This document shows positions 24,884 to 38,187 of a stretch of DNA of 64,000 nucleotides, in pieces (within the stretch, counting starts at the first letter, position 1; every line of letters begins with the position of its first letter). A program made the position numbers and the translations under genes. Below the pieces are notes generated by a model. It was given only the letters and a program-made list of their open reading frames with translations. It had not been told where the DNA came from and did not search any database. Location of the stretch: positions 25,121,936 through 25,185,935 of the forward strand of contig CM034233.1 in NCBI GenBank assembly GCA_019916065.1, given 5' to 3'. Source of the stretch: Vitellaria paradoxa (lineage: Eukaryota; Streptophyta; Magnoliopsida; Ericales; Sapotaceae).

Positions 24884-25740
24884 CTCTTTTAGCTCAATGG
24901 TCTTTGCTTTCTCCCTCTCTCTCTCTCTCTCTCTCCCCCCTCCGTGTGTTTCAAGTTTCAACCTTTTCGCCCCCACGGGAGTGGTTGAGTGGAAGTCGGG
25001 CTCATCTTAGAGCTTGGACCTCTTGAGGTTACGGGTTTGACTCCCTTACGAGGGTGGGTTACCGTTGTAATGGCGGGTGCTTAATGGACTCCTCTCGGTC
25101 GTGCCGGTCAATCAGGGTTTGCCTAGGCTGGTTAACTCTTCAGGGCCTTTGTCGGCTAGGGTCCTGGAACGTGCTTCGCCCTGTGCGCACCCCAGTACAG
25201 GATAGCGGCTGCAGATTTTCACGTACCAGAAGTTTCAACCTTTTCACACTCTCTTGAGTCAGTCACCATTCCAGATTTCCAATCTTTGTAGCTCTTATGC
25301 TGTATGAAACTGAAACCAGTCCCCAAGAAGAATTACTCTATCTCTATTCTCTCTCTCTCTAAAACCAATTAATCACACCACAATGTCCTCCTCCTCCTCC
25401 TCTTCCTTCCCCTACTCCGTCGTTATCTTCCTCCTCCTCCTGTCTTGCTCCGCCACCGTTGCTACTCACAACCACTGGGTTCTCCACCAACCCTTCTTCC
25501 CCCAGGAATCGGTGACCCCAACTCCGCCCCCATCTCCTCAACCTCCGACCCCAAAATACCCATTTTCCACTTCCACCCCTCAACCAGCAACCATTCTTTC
25601 CGACAATATCCTCGCCGCCCGCCACTTTCCCTGCCAACATCTCTCTCTCAATCTCCCCCAACCCTCGAAATCCAAGCCTGTCTCTTCCAAACTCGTCGCG
25701 TCACCGTAGCCGTCGTCTTCGCTGTTATTTTTGTATGAAC
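24884..25740 (+). pseudogene. Captured 5' part of a formin-like gene
   Basis: A (CT)n-rich 5' leader is followed by ATG at 25383. The reading frame starts with Ser repeats and a hydrophobic signal-like stretch (YSVVIFLLLLSCSATVA), then WVLHQPFFPQ and a proline-rich part (TPTPPPSPQPPTPKYPF). This is how plant group I formins begin (signal peptide, extracellular Pro-rich, membrane segment, then FH1/FH2, which nucleates actin). Frameshifts follow: the membrane-segment remnant VAVVFAVIFV is in another frame and stops at about 25738. FH1 and FH2 are absent. A SINE sits in the leader. A non-functional fragment; the formin call rests on the N-terminal pattern only. Confidence 0.55.
24969..25229 (+). 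mobile_element. SINE (family 2) in the formin-like leader
   Basis: 261 bp, GC-richer than its surroundings, with an A-box-like AGTGGTTGAGTGG and B-box-like GGGTTTGACTCC near 25030. It is flanked by the 16-base direct repeat AAGTTTCAACCTTTTC at 24953-24968 and 25230-25245. The 3' end is not poly(A) but TTTTCACGTACCAG. It shares little with the SINE at 19568 outside the pol III boxes. Confidence 0.8.
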
Positions 25741-25920
25741 CGGCCGGTTATTTAAACCCGGTACTGGTTCGCCTGTTCACCGGTTGAATTGGTGGATCAC
25801 CGATTTTAGTTCAGTTTAAGTTTTAAACGGTTTTTACTAGTTGATTAAAACGTTTTTTGAACTGGTTCTCAGTTCAACCAATTGAAACAGACGGTCCAAT
25901 TCAATTTTGAAAACATTGGT
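25741..25920. repeat. CCGGTT-rich repeat, possible transposon remnant
   Basis: Repeated AACCGG/CCGGTT and GGTTCA/TTGAAC words in both orientations, ending ATTTTGAAAACATTGGT, resemble dispersed CCGGTT-rich inverted-repeat elements of plants. Termini and target site not resolved. Confidence 0.35.
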
Positions 25921-26470
25921 ACGCATGAAATGAATTTAGGTAAAGTACATACAAGGATGCGTTAGTTCATACATCTTTTTAATAAATTTTCTCTATATTT
26001 ATAATATTTTTTACCGTCGTTAGATTTGGACCACATTCTACGTGACTTTCTGTTAAGTTTATGTTTAGTAGTTATAACAATTTATTTTCCAAAATTAAGT
26101 ATTTATATTTGCACTACAGTTAGAATCAACTCTATTTGGTCATTATAACTTTAATCTACACCTATCTCAAGTTTATTCTAATTTTACGTATTAATTAACA
26201 ACTATACTATTTTACGTGTTTAATGACAAATCGATACCACACAAATACATCTTATTTTGAAGAAGATAAAAACTAATTATAATTTCTTGTTGATTCTTCC
26301 ATCATATTTCTTAATAGATTATTGCTTGCAAGCTAGTATTAATTTACACCCCACAAATCATAAATCTCAATATTCCAAATTCTTATCACTAATGTAATGA
26401 TTTGGATTGAATTTAAATCTATATTTTACTATTCATTTTATTCAATAATATTGCCTAGTTATTTCTAAAT
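25921..26470. other. AT-rich sequence, nothing recognised
   Basis: No open frame, repeat or RNA gene found. Homology with the array spacer resumes near 26475. Confidence 0.5.
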
Positions 26471-26718
26471 TAAATAATTTAGGACTTTATAATTTTGATT
26501 AATTTGATATTTTCTATTAAGTTTTAATGGTTTATTTAATAGAAGGTGGTCACTGTTAATAATATTTTAAAGTAAGGAAGAGAAGTATAATTTTAAAATG
26601 TTGAGGGATGTAAATATAATTACTTAAATATTGGGAGAATGTTAGTGATTTTATTCTTTTCAAAATTATTATTCTAACATTAAAAACAATGTTTTAATGG
26701 TCAAGTGGGAGTGCTTAT
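26471..26718. repeat. Spacer end joined to truncated gene C
   Basis: Matches 44690-44922 closely (E-type spacer, no SINE). On the minus strand it would provide the 3' untranslated region of gene C, with a candidate AATAAA at 26655-26650, about 60 bases after the stop. Confidence 0.7.
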
Positions 26719-27891
26719 AGCAGGCAAATCATGAGGATAAAGCCTCCGATTACAACTGAAGAAGATACAGTTTGAATATTGTGAAGTTAGATTTACTTAA
26801 AAATATATTAAAACAACAAAAAAGAATCCCAAAATGGAAGAAACAGAATGCTGTGGATGAAAACTGTAAAATGGGAAACCAAAAAGAGTCATAGCATGAA
26901 ATTCTAATGGAGATATTTGAATAAATTTTATTTTATTTACCTGCGGCAAGAATCAATTTGAATTTAGTTTTACTTTTGGTATGGGAATTGTGAGTTCTTT
27001 CTTCCTGCTGCAATTTCAGCCAGGACGAAATTAGTTCAGAGATAACAAACGGTTGAATGAATGTAATTTGGTTTATTCTAAAAACCAGGCCCTAACACTA
27101 TAGGTCATTTGTGGAGGTTTCAATACCTTTTGCGTTTTCTGGCATCGAAATTTTTGGTTCTGATTTTGGCACTGGCCTCCCTTGTGTCGACACTCGACGC
27201 AATCCTTGGACACATGAAGTTGAAGAAAGAAGGTAGCAGCTAATAGTTCAAATGGGTTATCCGTATTAAAATTTGGGTGTTTTGACTGATTCATGGGCAG
27301 CTGAACTACTGAGCAGCACTGTTGAAAATCAGAAGGAAGGAATTGTTGGTTGGCTTGATGTTTGTATAACAAGTGGAAACCTCCACATGTTTCAGTGGGA
27401 AAATGCTTGAAAAGTTCATGTGTGCGATTAGAATTGAGTTCATAACCTTTGTTGCATTTGAACAAGGTGAGATTGTTAGGGATTGTAAAAGAAATGGAAG
27501 GAGAGTTGGGAAAAGTCGAATTACTGAAGGCGAGGTAATTTTTGTTGTCTAAATGACTTTGGAGCATTTGGTCATGGATTTCGACTTCAATTTGTACTGC
27601 TCCATTGATATTTTTTGGACTAACATCGTGATCAATGCCTTTTACATCAAACCATGGTCCTTCATTTCCGAGTTGGATCTGTGGGAATGGATGATGATCA
27701 CAATCGGCGGTGCACAACCCACATTGAGGAAACGTGGAATTGGAGAAAGGAAAGCGAATGGATCCGAATTTTCCACAGACGAGGAACTCCGGACAACTGA
27801 TTTGGGATTCGTTAGGTTTTTCAGCAGACACAAAATGGAGTTGCAGATGAGAGAGAGCAAAGCAAGCAAGAAAGAAAGGAACAATTGCCAT
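26715..27891 (-). CDS. Copy C: kinase-less LRK10-like ectodomain protein
   Basis: Exon 1 is 27891-27127 (255 codons, donor AAG|GTATTG), exon 2 27004-26941 (64 nt), and exon 3 runs from 26755 to a TAA at 26717-26715. Phases agree with gene B, giving 289 aa. It has a signal peptide, GUB_WAK_bind (CPEFLVCGKFG) and the full WAK-associated CVECRHKGGQC. In exon 3 the coding sequence leaves the gene B pattern after VVIGGFILMICL: spacer DNA is joined and CTA TAA follows. The whole kinase is gone. The product would end in an 18-residue hydrophobic tail (LILAAVVIGGFILMICLL), usable as a membrane anchor or perhaps a GPI-type signal (inference). No stop or frameshift in the three exons; promoter block intact. 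Expression unknown; it could be a pseudogene too young to have decayed. Confidence 0.72.
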
Positions 27892-30006
27892 TCCAAAATC
27901 AAAATTCTCAAACTAAACGACACCTCACCCTGTCACTAAACGCAATGAGAGGAACGAAATTCTCTTCACTTAGAACTGCTATTTAATTCTGCTGAAACCA
28001 ATATTCAGATGATTTTAACCTACTCAACGCGGCAAGTGACTTGGAAAACATAGCAGATGAAGACTTCAGACAACCGAAAGTAATCCCACACAAGATCTTT
28101 TAGTGGTTCTGTTTGTTTTTTTGTTGGAACAGTCAGTCAGCCAAAGACTACAAGGGAGACTCGACTCGTCCACTCTTTCAAAAGCTTATCTTTTTGCTTC
28201 AAACACAAAACCTTACTCTCGATTTTCCCATTTATTATAATAAATATTCATAAAATAATAATTTATTTAACCAAACTAAAATTAATTATTCATTAAACTA
28301 TTTTAACAAAATAATATTTCACAAATAGTAATTTATTTTATTTTATTAAATTAATACTGTTGATATATTAATTTAGGATTAAAATTATTTATTTTATCAG
28401 ATTATAATTATTTTTAATAAATAATATTTACTTATTAAAATAATTTATCTTATTAAAATGTTTTATTAAATAAAAATTGTTTCTCATAAAAAATACATTA
28501 GATTATGTATTGTATTAATAATTTATTAAATTAATAATTTATTTAATTAAACTACAATTGGTTGCTTTATTAAATTATTTTATCAAAATAAAAAGAATTT
28601 TTAACAAATAAAAATTTATTATTAAAGTTAATTGCTATTAAAAATCTATGATAAAATTATTTTTTAAAATTGGTATTTTTATTTAAATTATATATTTTAT
28701 TAAAATTGATTATTATTAAAATAATAATAATTATGATGATTCAATTTATTATAATATTTTATTAATATTAAATATTAACTTTTACCTGTCAATTTATTCT
28801 CATTTCAAACACAATTAATCTTTATCCTTTAAATTTTTTAACATTTTAAATATAGTATAATTATTATTAGGTGATATTTACTCTTTCATTTCAAAGATAA
28901 ATATTAAAAATTTATTATTTTGTTAATTGTTATTAAATAATAATTATTTTCGTAATTTTTTTTTACCTAAAATTTTTACCTCTAACTCTAAGTTGGCGAG
29001 TTATTATAATTTGCCCTTTATTTCAATGCAATGTCCATCCGCTTAATGGACACGTCGAAACAGTACAAAAAAAAAACAAAACAGGGAAAAGTAGACCCGT
29101 GTATTTTGGGCTCACAAATTTCCACTGGAATCTGTCGGAGGATTTTTTTTTTTTGTTTTTGAACGGTTTGTCGGAGGATTTTCTCACAAGTCAAGACTGG
29201 TTTTATCAAACCTTAAATGACTTAAAAAAAAAAAAAAACTATTGTTTATTATTAGGAGTTATTTGGAACTTTAAAGGTAAAAATAAATCTCTATAAATTT
29301 TAATGAAATTCAAAATTTTATTTATTGTGAAATTATGAGGATGTTGGGTTGACAAAAGTTTGACAAAAAGTATAGTAAAAGTATAAAAATTTAATGTAAA
29401 ATTGATATGTAGTAGAATTTAATTGGAAGAAAATATAAAAATTGATAAAATTAATAGACTTTGGTTGGTTTTGACTAATCCAACGTCTCCTATAAATTGT
29501 AATCTCTACTGATTTATGATAATTTTTTTGCTCTAAACACCCTCTATTGATTATTAACCCTTTTATCTTCTCTGTGATTTTTATGAGGACTCCTTGCCAA
29601 GCCATTTTACTCTTAAATAGGCATGATTCATTTCGTTAAAATAATATAAAAATTATAATAAATAAAAATATTTCACATAAAGATAATTCTTTTATCATTT
29701 TAGACATAAAATCACTTGTCAAGTTTTTTACGTTTAAGATCCATTAAAAAAAGAAAATTATTGTATTACTTTGCACATCACATGGTATTTGCTTATTAGT
29801 AACGACGAACTTATTAAGAGTTTTTTTTACTTAAATTGAATGAGCTTTTTTTTCATTTTTTTATTGTGATTTTGATACTTTTTATTAGATAATTTAAATT
29901 AGAATAATATTGAACAAAAAATTAATGCAACTATTGCCGTTGAAAAATTTAGTGTGATCTAAATAAAAAGTCTAAATATAGACTGCTTCTTATTTTTCAA
30001 AAAACT
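27892..30006. other. AT-rich spacer C, no gene
   Basis: Nearly the same as 773-2890, including the duplicated GTCGGAGGATTTT word and the homopolymers around 29070 and 29150. No coding sequence supported. Confidence 0.65.
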
Positions 30007-30011
30007 AAATG

Positions 30012-32826
30012 TGTAAAGACCCAAATTTTTTGTGATTTAATTTTATTTTAGAATTATTTACATTTAATTTCAAATTTTTTGTGCCATTTAAAATTTATTT
30101 AGAAATGAGATTTTAAAGTTATTACGTATATCATGCATTAAGTGTGCTTACATTAATTTTTATATATTTTTCATTACTAGTATTTGTGTGTGCGCTAGCA
30201 ATGGTATGTATGTATATATATTATGTGTTATGTTTTCTCATTGGATGAAAGAGGTGGCTGAGAAGTAATTATGATAAGAGAGGTCAAAGGGTTACGGTTT
30301 AAAATTGAATTTAGTGTTAGAGTGTGGAAGATATTAATGGGAGATTTATTCTATGTGCTTGTACGAGTGGATAAAGGGGGGACTCTTGGATTGTTTAAAA
30401 TCTTCACCATCTATGATATTCCACAAGAAACTCTGCATTTTTCATTTTTGCATTTTGAATTTAAGAGAGAGGGGGAGAGAGAGATCATGCTATCGGTTGT
30501 ACGTTGGTAAAGATCGTTGAGAGATTTTCAAAAAACGCGTAATTGTCGTTTCAAAGAGGATTACCGGATCGAATTTAAGGTCAACTTGAGTTGGTGTGAT
30601 TACTTACACACTGATAGTCTACATGTGTAGTGAGGTAGGTGGGATTATGTTTATTTGATATATATTTTTTATCATGTCATGTATATATATATATATATAT
30701 ATGTGCAAGAGATGAAAAACCTATTCTATGAATTGATTCTTGATTATGTGAAATTCTGAAACTTTTATACTGAAACGGGTACACTGTTTTCCCATAAAAA
30801 TCATACTTAGAGATTGATTTAATTAGTGAAACTTTAATATGTTAAATCAGACATGTAGATGAGTTTCCTATAAAAATTCATAATTTTTGGAATTTAAATG
30901 AATTTATTAAAATTAGTCAAACTTGACTGATTGGTTGGGATTTCTATACTAGGATCAGTTCACTGTTTTTTATATCGAATTAATTTTTGATATTTTTATA
31001 TGTGGGAGTACATATCCAAACTAATATCCAATAAAAATTTTATATTTTTTTTAGTTAAAATGGATTTTATAAAAATCATGAAATTTGAATGCTTGTTTTT
31101 AAATTGCTGTGCTGACAGGAGTTAATTTTTGGTATAAAAATGATACTTGGAGATTAAATTTATTTCTAAGAATTTTATATATGAAACTAGACATGTTAAA
31201 TATTCTATTTTTATAATTTTTTGACTAATAATTTATTTTATAAAAATATTTTTAACTTGGTTGCTTGGTTTACATTGCTGTACTGACAGCAGTCAGATAT
31301 TTGGTATAAAAGGTATAAATAAAAGTTGATATAATTTTTGAAATTTTTATATGTTAAACTAGATATATGAATGAGCTTTCTGTGAAAATTTCAAAATTTT
31401 TGGATTTAAAATGGATTTTATAAAAATCGTAAAAGTAAGCTATTCTGTATGGTTTTAGCAGAAATACCCATTTAGTATTCTTAAAATTGTATTATATGGC
31501 TTTATGAATAAATTTTAAATCTTATTTTTTTATGAAACTAGACTTAATTGTAAGTATTTTAGGCTTTTGAATTAGTATAAAATATTTCATTTTCTATTTT
31601 TTTATGAATTATCAAAATTTATGTCTTGAATCCTTCATTGTCATGACATGCTTGATATAAAATTTATTTACGAAGCTAGCTGAATATATATTCTTGAATA
31701 TGGCTGCATGATATTTATTTGATAAATCTTGTATAAGAATATTTTTTATGGAAAGGCAACATGAAACTTAAGCCTGAAACACATTCACACTTCATAAAAC
31801 TTATAAAGTAAATGGAAGAACACAAAAAATCAAATTAAGGAGAACTTTTGTGTATGTTGTGCTGTTAATTAAAAGAATTACTTGAGATTTGATTTTTGGG
31901 TTATTGGGGTCATTAAGGGTACTAGAAAAAGTGGGTTCTAAAGCCCAAGGGTTGGCAGTCCCAAAACTTGCGTAGGATGGTTAGCATAACCAGTAGGATA
32001 GAAACCTACAAAATGCAATAAACAGCTTATTCTAGTGTATATTCAATACCGAGACTGCTGCGAGACCGGTTTGCCTACTAAAGCAAATGAGTACATTTGG
32101 GACTGCAGTGCCAATTGTACCCTATGACTGAGGTCTGGGGACGTGATGAGTACATCTAGGACTGCGGGACTAGTTATACCCTACGGCTTAAGCCTGGGGA
32201 TCTATTTTGGGTTTAGTTCTGAGGCACACAGACTAACTTGCAGAGTACCTAACCCATAGTATGATATTAATGTGTGGTGATGTGATGATGTGAAATGATT
32301 TAATTCTAGCATGAGACTGTGGGATCATGGTTGAGTAACTTTATTATTTGAATGAAATGATTAAATATGGATATTTTGAAAATTTTAAGATTTTAAATTT
32401 TATTCTTATCGATTAGTGTTAATAGCTTTGCATGATTAAGAAATTATATTTTATAAAACACTTTCTGAGCACACGTGGAATTTTAGTACTCACCACCTAC
32501 TACAATTGATAATACAGGGGTTGACGCTCGTGATGGACCAATGGGTTAGCTAGTCGTCTTGGGTTGTTATAGCTGGATGATTTGTTTATTTTACATTCCA
32601 ATAGTTAAATTTTAATGTAATGGAGTATTGATTCGAGCCCATATTTGTGTCATGGTTTTGTAACCTATTTTTAGGGGCATTTTTAAAGGTATTTTGAATA
32701 TTTAAGAAATTAATAAATACTTACTTTAATTAGCTTCCGCTCTGATATAGTACATTTTTCATGGTTTGATATTTACTTTTAGGTTTCGTTCCCACGTCCC
32801 CGGTCGTAGATTTCGGGGGCATGACA
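30012..32826. mobile_element. Solo LTR, 2815 bp, in spacer C
   Basis: TGTAAAGACCC...GGCATGACA with the same AAATG duplication (30007-30011, 32827-32831) as the copy at 2896. Identical position and almost identical length show one insertion before the unit was duplicated. A short (AT)n tract at about 30682-30701 is longer than in copy A. Confidence 0.8.
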
Positions 32827-32831
32827 AAATG

Positions 32832-35535
32832 CAATTTGGTACTAGAAACTTTTTCTTTTTTCCGTGAGAACGTAACGGTTGAATTTGTTATCGTAGCATT
32901 ATAAGAGATTTTCTACTACTAAAATTGAGATTTCCAATTACAAAATTTTGTTGTCTTGATACTTATTGATTTTTTTATTTATTTTCAAACTCTTGAATTC
33001 AATAGACATTATAAGAGATTTTATATATTTTTTAATATCTATTAGGATTAAATAAATTTTATAAATAATTTAAATTTAGTTTTTTAAGTATTGAAAATAA
33101 CACGTGGACTTATTGAATAACAATAAGATTAAAACAATTGAATTACAATAAGATTTGAACATTTCCAAAATTATTATGAAATACATAGTAAAATAAAAGA
33201 AAATTCTAGAAAAAGCATGCAGTTGAGTAGACTTTTGAAACGATAGGATTTATTTCGCTTTCTTATTAAGTGCGCCTACTTTTTCATTCATAGAAGAGAT
33301 AGATTTTTGTTACAAAAATTACAAAATTATTATAGGAGAGTATTAGCCATTGTATCTTGGGGATTATTATTATTATTATTATTACTAAGTGTGCTTTGAG
33401 AGAAAAGATTTTTGTTACAAAAATTATAAGTTATGACAGGAGATTAAAATTTTAAAAGGATTTTAAATTTTAAGTCAATTTTATAAATTATAAAGAAATA
33501 TACATTACAAATTCTTACAAAACTAATTCGATACGTCTTATTTTGACAGCCTTAGACAACTGCTTAATAACTGTGATGACTCTGATCAAATATGTTGTAG
33601 TCAAAATTACATTTCATCTTTTGAGTGTTCAAAAGGGTATATTATAATTTCTTTGAACATTTGAATAATAATACTTACGTCTTTCAATATTTGGAAATTA
33701 TATTTACATATATTATTTTAAAATGTTATTAACATTGGTTCCGTTCCGTTAAGACAACCGTTAAATTTAGCAAAAGTGTCAAAGTAATCAAATTTTAGGC
33801 TTTTTTTTTCAATTTTATCCCCCACTCTCTCATATATTCATTAGGTTTTTCTTTTTCTTTTCTATAAAAATCCCCAAAAACCAAATAAAAACAAATAGTT
33901 TAGTAAATTTTTGAAGAGGAAAACCAAGAAATATGTGAGAGAATGAGAGGTTAAAATAAGAAAAATATTTAAAATTTTGATTAATTTGATATTTCTTGTT
34001 AAGTTTTAATGGTTATTTTAATAGAAGATAGTTAATGTTAATAATATTTTTGAACTAAGGAAGACAAGTATAATTTTTAAATATTGATGGTATGTAAATA
34101 TAATTACCTACATATTGAGAGAAGGCAAGTGCATTTTATTATTTTCAAAATTATTATTCTAACATTAAAAACAATGTTTTAATGGCGAAGTGGGAGTGCT
34201 TATAGCATTAAACTACAAAAATGTGAAACACAACTTACAATTCAAAAATGAGATTAAAATACATAGAATTTCCAATATTGAAAAAACTAATATAACAGTT
34301 AAATAACATCACTTATAATAGAATTTTTATATGCTAGTTCATCTTAATCAATCAAACAAAAAATTATATTTATAAAAGTAAAAAACATGAGACATAAAAA
34401 TTTATCGAAGAAACCATTATCAAGCATAAAGGGAGAAAAACCTCAAGTCTTGGAGGGAGATTCAAACTCTTTCACTATGTAATTTTGATTATCAAAACTT
34501 CACTACAAAAGTTACACAATCGAGTTCACGCAGGAGAAACCACCATGTGAATCAAGTCCACTACCTATAACACGGTCTCCAAAAAATGGTCTTTAGCTAA
34601 GTATATGAGAGAAACCTTTATGAAGCAAATAGCATGAATATGATTTTCTTCTCTCAATTTTGCTCTTGAACATATGAGAATGTCTTTTTCTATAGAATAT
34701 AATAAGAATCCAATCTAGAGTATGATTGAATATATTTTTATTGTTTTCTGTTAAGTCTATTTATTTTGATTAATTAATTTATTAATGACAATGCGAGCTA
34801 AATTTTAATTCTGTAAAGTTTTTGAAGTATCATGAATCGAGTCTTATTAATTGAGTCACTCCTCGGTTCAAAGAAGATTGCTTCAAATAATTTTTGTAGC
34901 AGGGAAAGAGTTCAAAGATAGTTCAAGCACTCAACATTTTAGAAAAGAGATCGAAGGGAGTTCAAGTATTCAAGATTTTAGAAAAAGAACTCAAAGGTTC
35001 AAGCACTTAAGAGTATACAAAGGCTTTTTCCAGTAGCCACAGATATCTTTGCTATTCCATTGAGTAAATCCTAAAAAATCCAAAACTCTAATATTCAAAC
35101 TGAAAAGATCAACAAGTAAGAATATCGATTCACCATTCCATTTTGATGAAGTAGAACATCTCTGAATTTTAACAGGTGCCATTCGGGTTCAAGAATAGAG
35201 TCAATCTACGGGCTTGGTTCATCATGGGTTTTAGTGAGTAAGTGAAGAGTAGAGTTAGGGTAGGGTCAAGTTATATTTGTATTTGGTGAATTCTTGTAAC
35301 CTATTCATTTGTAGTGGATTAATTTTTGGGTTAGTTCCTTTATAGACTCGAAATTTTACTTAGAAGTGGTTCTAGGATTTATCTTGTTAAGATCTTGTGT
35401 CTTTGTTTTCTTCGTGTTTGATTATGTTTATTTTTTATAGATTTTTGATTTTTCGATTTCCATACTTTATGAAGACATAAGAATCCACATTCTTATCATT
35501 TTAGCAGGTTTCAAACTTTGGACAGCACTTTGGAA
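32832..35535. other. Spacer C distal half and LTR-like tail, no gene
   Basis: Copy of 5715-8220 and onwards; SINE and MITE empty sites are present near 34050 and 34288. An (ATT)n tract is at about 33363-33384. The LTR-like tail (34810-35535) ends GGAAGTTTC immediately before the copia element. Confidence 0.6.
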
Positions 35536-35540
35536 GTTTC

Positions 35541-38187
35541 TGTTAAAATTTCGAAGGAGCCAATGAATCCCTAATTTATAAGGATTAGTCAATGATTGAT
35601 CTTATTTTAAGATTTACTAGACATAATTAGTTTCCTAATTATGTGTTTACCTTATATTTCTGGCACTATATATAGGTAAACGTACTTTGTATTCAAGTAC
35701 ACAACAATTATTAGAATAAAAAAAAGGGGAATGAAATTCTCTCGTCTCTGAAAACTTTACGTGGTATTAGAGGCACGATAATATTCTCTGATGGTCTCTT
35801 TTCTATATGGCTAAGGTTTCAATTCCAACTTACATCACTTTCGACGTCGCATCTCCTCCAGCATCACTCATTCGGCATCCCATCTCCTTTGGCATTGCTA
35901 CTCTAGCATTGTATCTCCTTTGTTGACTCATCTCTGGCATTGCTGATGTCGCTAGCTTTGTAGCCCTCTGTTGGTGCCTCATCTGGTTTCTTCTCAACGC
36001 ACCTCTCTGCCATTTTCCCTATGATTCTGTGTTTTTTAACATCTCCCATAACGAAGCACATATTGGCAGCACACCCTACCAATGATGATAAATCTTTTGC
36101 CTCTATAGGTGGTAGTGGGTCCTTAGGTTCACACGGTAGAGACATCAACAGCCTTTCTTCTAACATATTTAGTATTGCCGCTAGCTATGGTAGTACCAAT
36201 ATCGAGCCTACCTCCATCACCAATCATAAACTCAATGGTGCTAACTATCTCCAATGATCCCAATCTATTATATGTTCATTCGGGGTCGAGGAAAAGATGC
36301 ATACATTATAGGGGAAGCCATTGCTCCTTCACAGGATGATGCAAAGTATCAGATCTAGATATCTAAAACAACCTAGTCATGTCATGGTTGATCAACTTTA
36401 TAAAAATAAGATAGGTGAAAACTTCCTCCTCTATAACAATGCCAAAGATATCTAGAATACAGTGAAAGAGACCTTCTCCAGTTTTGACAATGCTTCAGAA
36501 TGATTTACTATAGAGAGTGTACTTTATGATTTTTGTCAATGTGATTCTTCTGTAACATAATATTTTAACACTCTCATGAGAAATTGGCAGCAGTTGGACA
36601 TGTGTGAGAAATATGCATGGACTTGTACTGCAGACAATATTATGTTTAGGAAAATTGTTAAAGAGAAAAGGCTATATAAATTCCTTCTTAGTCTGAATAA
36701 GAGATTGGATGAAGTTAGGGTCCTGGGCAAAACCTCTTCCTCGCTTGAGAGAAGCCTTTCCTAAGGTTCACACGGGTAAAAGTCGACAAAAAATGATGCT
36801 TGAGTCCACTTTAGCTTTTACTCTACTTGAAGGGTCAACCTTAGCTGCATAGAGACCTAATAATTCCTTTTCTGACAATAAATCTAGGAAAGGGAGACCC
36901 TAGTGTTAGCATTGTAAGAAGATTGGTCAAACTCTAGACACTTGTTGGAAAATTTATGGGAAGCCAGTAGATTGGAAGCCTTCTTGCCTGGGTCCTCATG
37001 GCGGCCGTGGTAACGTTGCTACCACTGCCATTGCTCCTTAAGTTCTCAATCACCAGTGCCTAGTCCCTTTAGCAAAGAAGAGATTGAGAGCCTCCAGAAA
37101 TTTATCATGCAGCAACAAGCCACCACTTCCTCAATTGTTGGTTCTAGTAGTATAGCACAGAAAGTTAATCATTCTTTTGCCTTTAATGCACATAATGATA
37201 ATGGTAACACATGGATAATAGACTCGGGGCCTTTAGATCACATGACAGGGAATACTAGTCTGTTTAACACATTTACTGTCTATGATGGCAACTTTTCTAT
37301 AAGAATTCTAGACGGTTCCCTTTCTAAGGTGTCTGGTACAGGTTCTGTAGTGCTCTCTCCCAACTTAACTTTACACACTGTTTTTTATGTTCCCACAGTT
37401 AACTGTAACCTCTTATCCATTAGCCAGCTCACTTGTGACCTAAATTGTGTTGTAAATTTTCTTCTCATCTATGCACCTTTTAGGACCTACATTAAGGGAA
37501 AACAATTGGCAATGATGGGAACTGCTTTGGTCTTATCTGCTTTCAGGCACTTCTTAACAAGCCTACCATGCTCCCATGTCCGATCTCTCCAGTCAAGTTG
37601 CCAATTCTCCTTCCAATAAAGATGGTGCTATTATGCTTTGGCACAACGGATTAGGACTTCCCAAATTGTCCAAAAATTCCATTCTATGGTCAAAACTCAA
37701 TTTCAAACCCAAATCCAGATATTTCGAACAGATAATGCTAGGGATTACTTTAATCAAATCCCTGGGGAGTACTTGAGTTCACATGGAATTCTCCACCAAA
37801 GCTATGTGTTGAAACACGATAACACAATGAGGTCATCAAATGAAAGAATCGGCACCTCCTTGAAGTTGCTTGTTCAATCATATTCCAATCCCATATCCTC
37901 TCTTATTTCTTGGGAAAGGGAAGCCCTTCTGACTACTACCATCCTTATTAACTGCACGCTCTTTCATACTCTCAAAGTTTAAACTCCAAGTCAAATCATC
38001 CTTTAGTCTTATCTGACCAACGCCTTATGTCTGACATTCCTCTCAAAATATTTGGATGTTCTACTTTTATTCATAACCACCAACCCAATCTTGGAAAATG
38101 AAGTCTTAGAACCTTCAAATGCATATTCTTGGGATATTCCCCCACACAGTACAGTTATAAGTGCTACTTACCTTCTACTAGAAAGTG
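35541..38187 (+). mobile_element. Ty1/copia element, copy 2 (3' truncated)
   Basis: 5' LTR 35541-35761 (221 bp) after GTTTC (35536-35540), primer-binding site TGGTATTAGAGG at 35762. Gag and protease parts are better preserved than in copy 1: the frame at 37056-37619 reads through IIDSGPLDHMTGNTSLF and the segment after the protease. Integrase remnants (FRTDNARDYFNQIPGEYLSSHGILHQ) are at 37638-37850. It ends near 38187 in a small duplication of GTGCTACTYAC and joins sequence related to 10430. Confidence 0.82.

Noticed and set aside
25359..25661. Glycine-rich minus-strand frame
   Set aside because: Antisense of the Ser/Pro-rich formin-like fragment; compositional artefact.
30271..30510. 79-codon plus-strand frame
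   Set aside because: Inside the solo LTR, not kept open in the twin LTR at 2896-5709.
37056..37619. Stand-alone gene of 187 codons
   Set aside because: It is the protease-containing part of copia copy 2 (DSG motif) within an element bounded by an LTR and primer-binding site.
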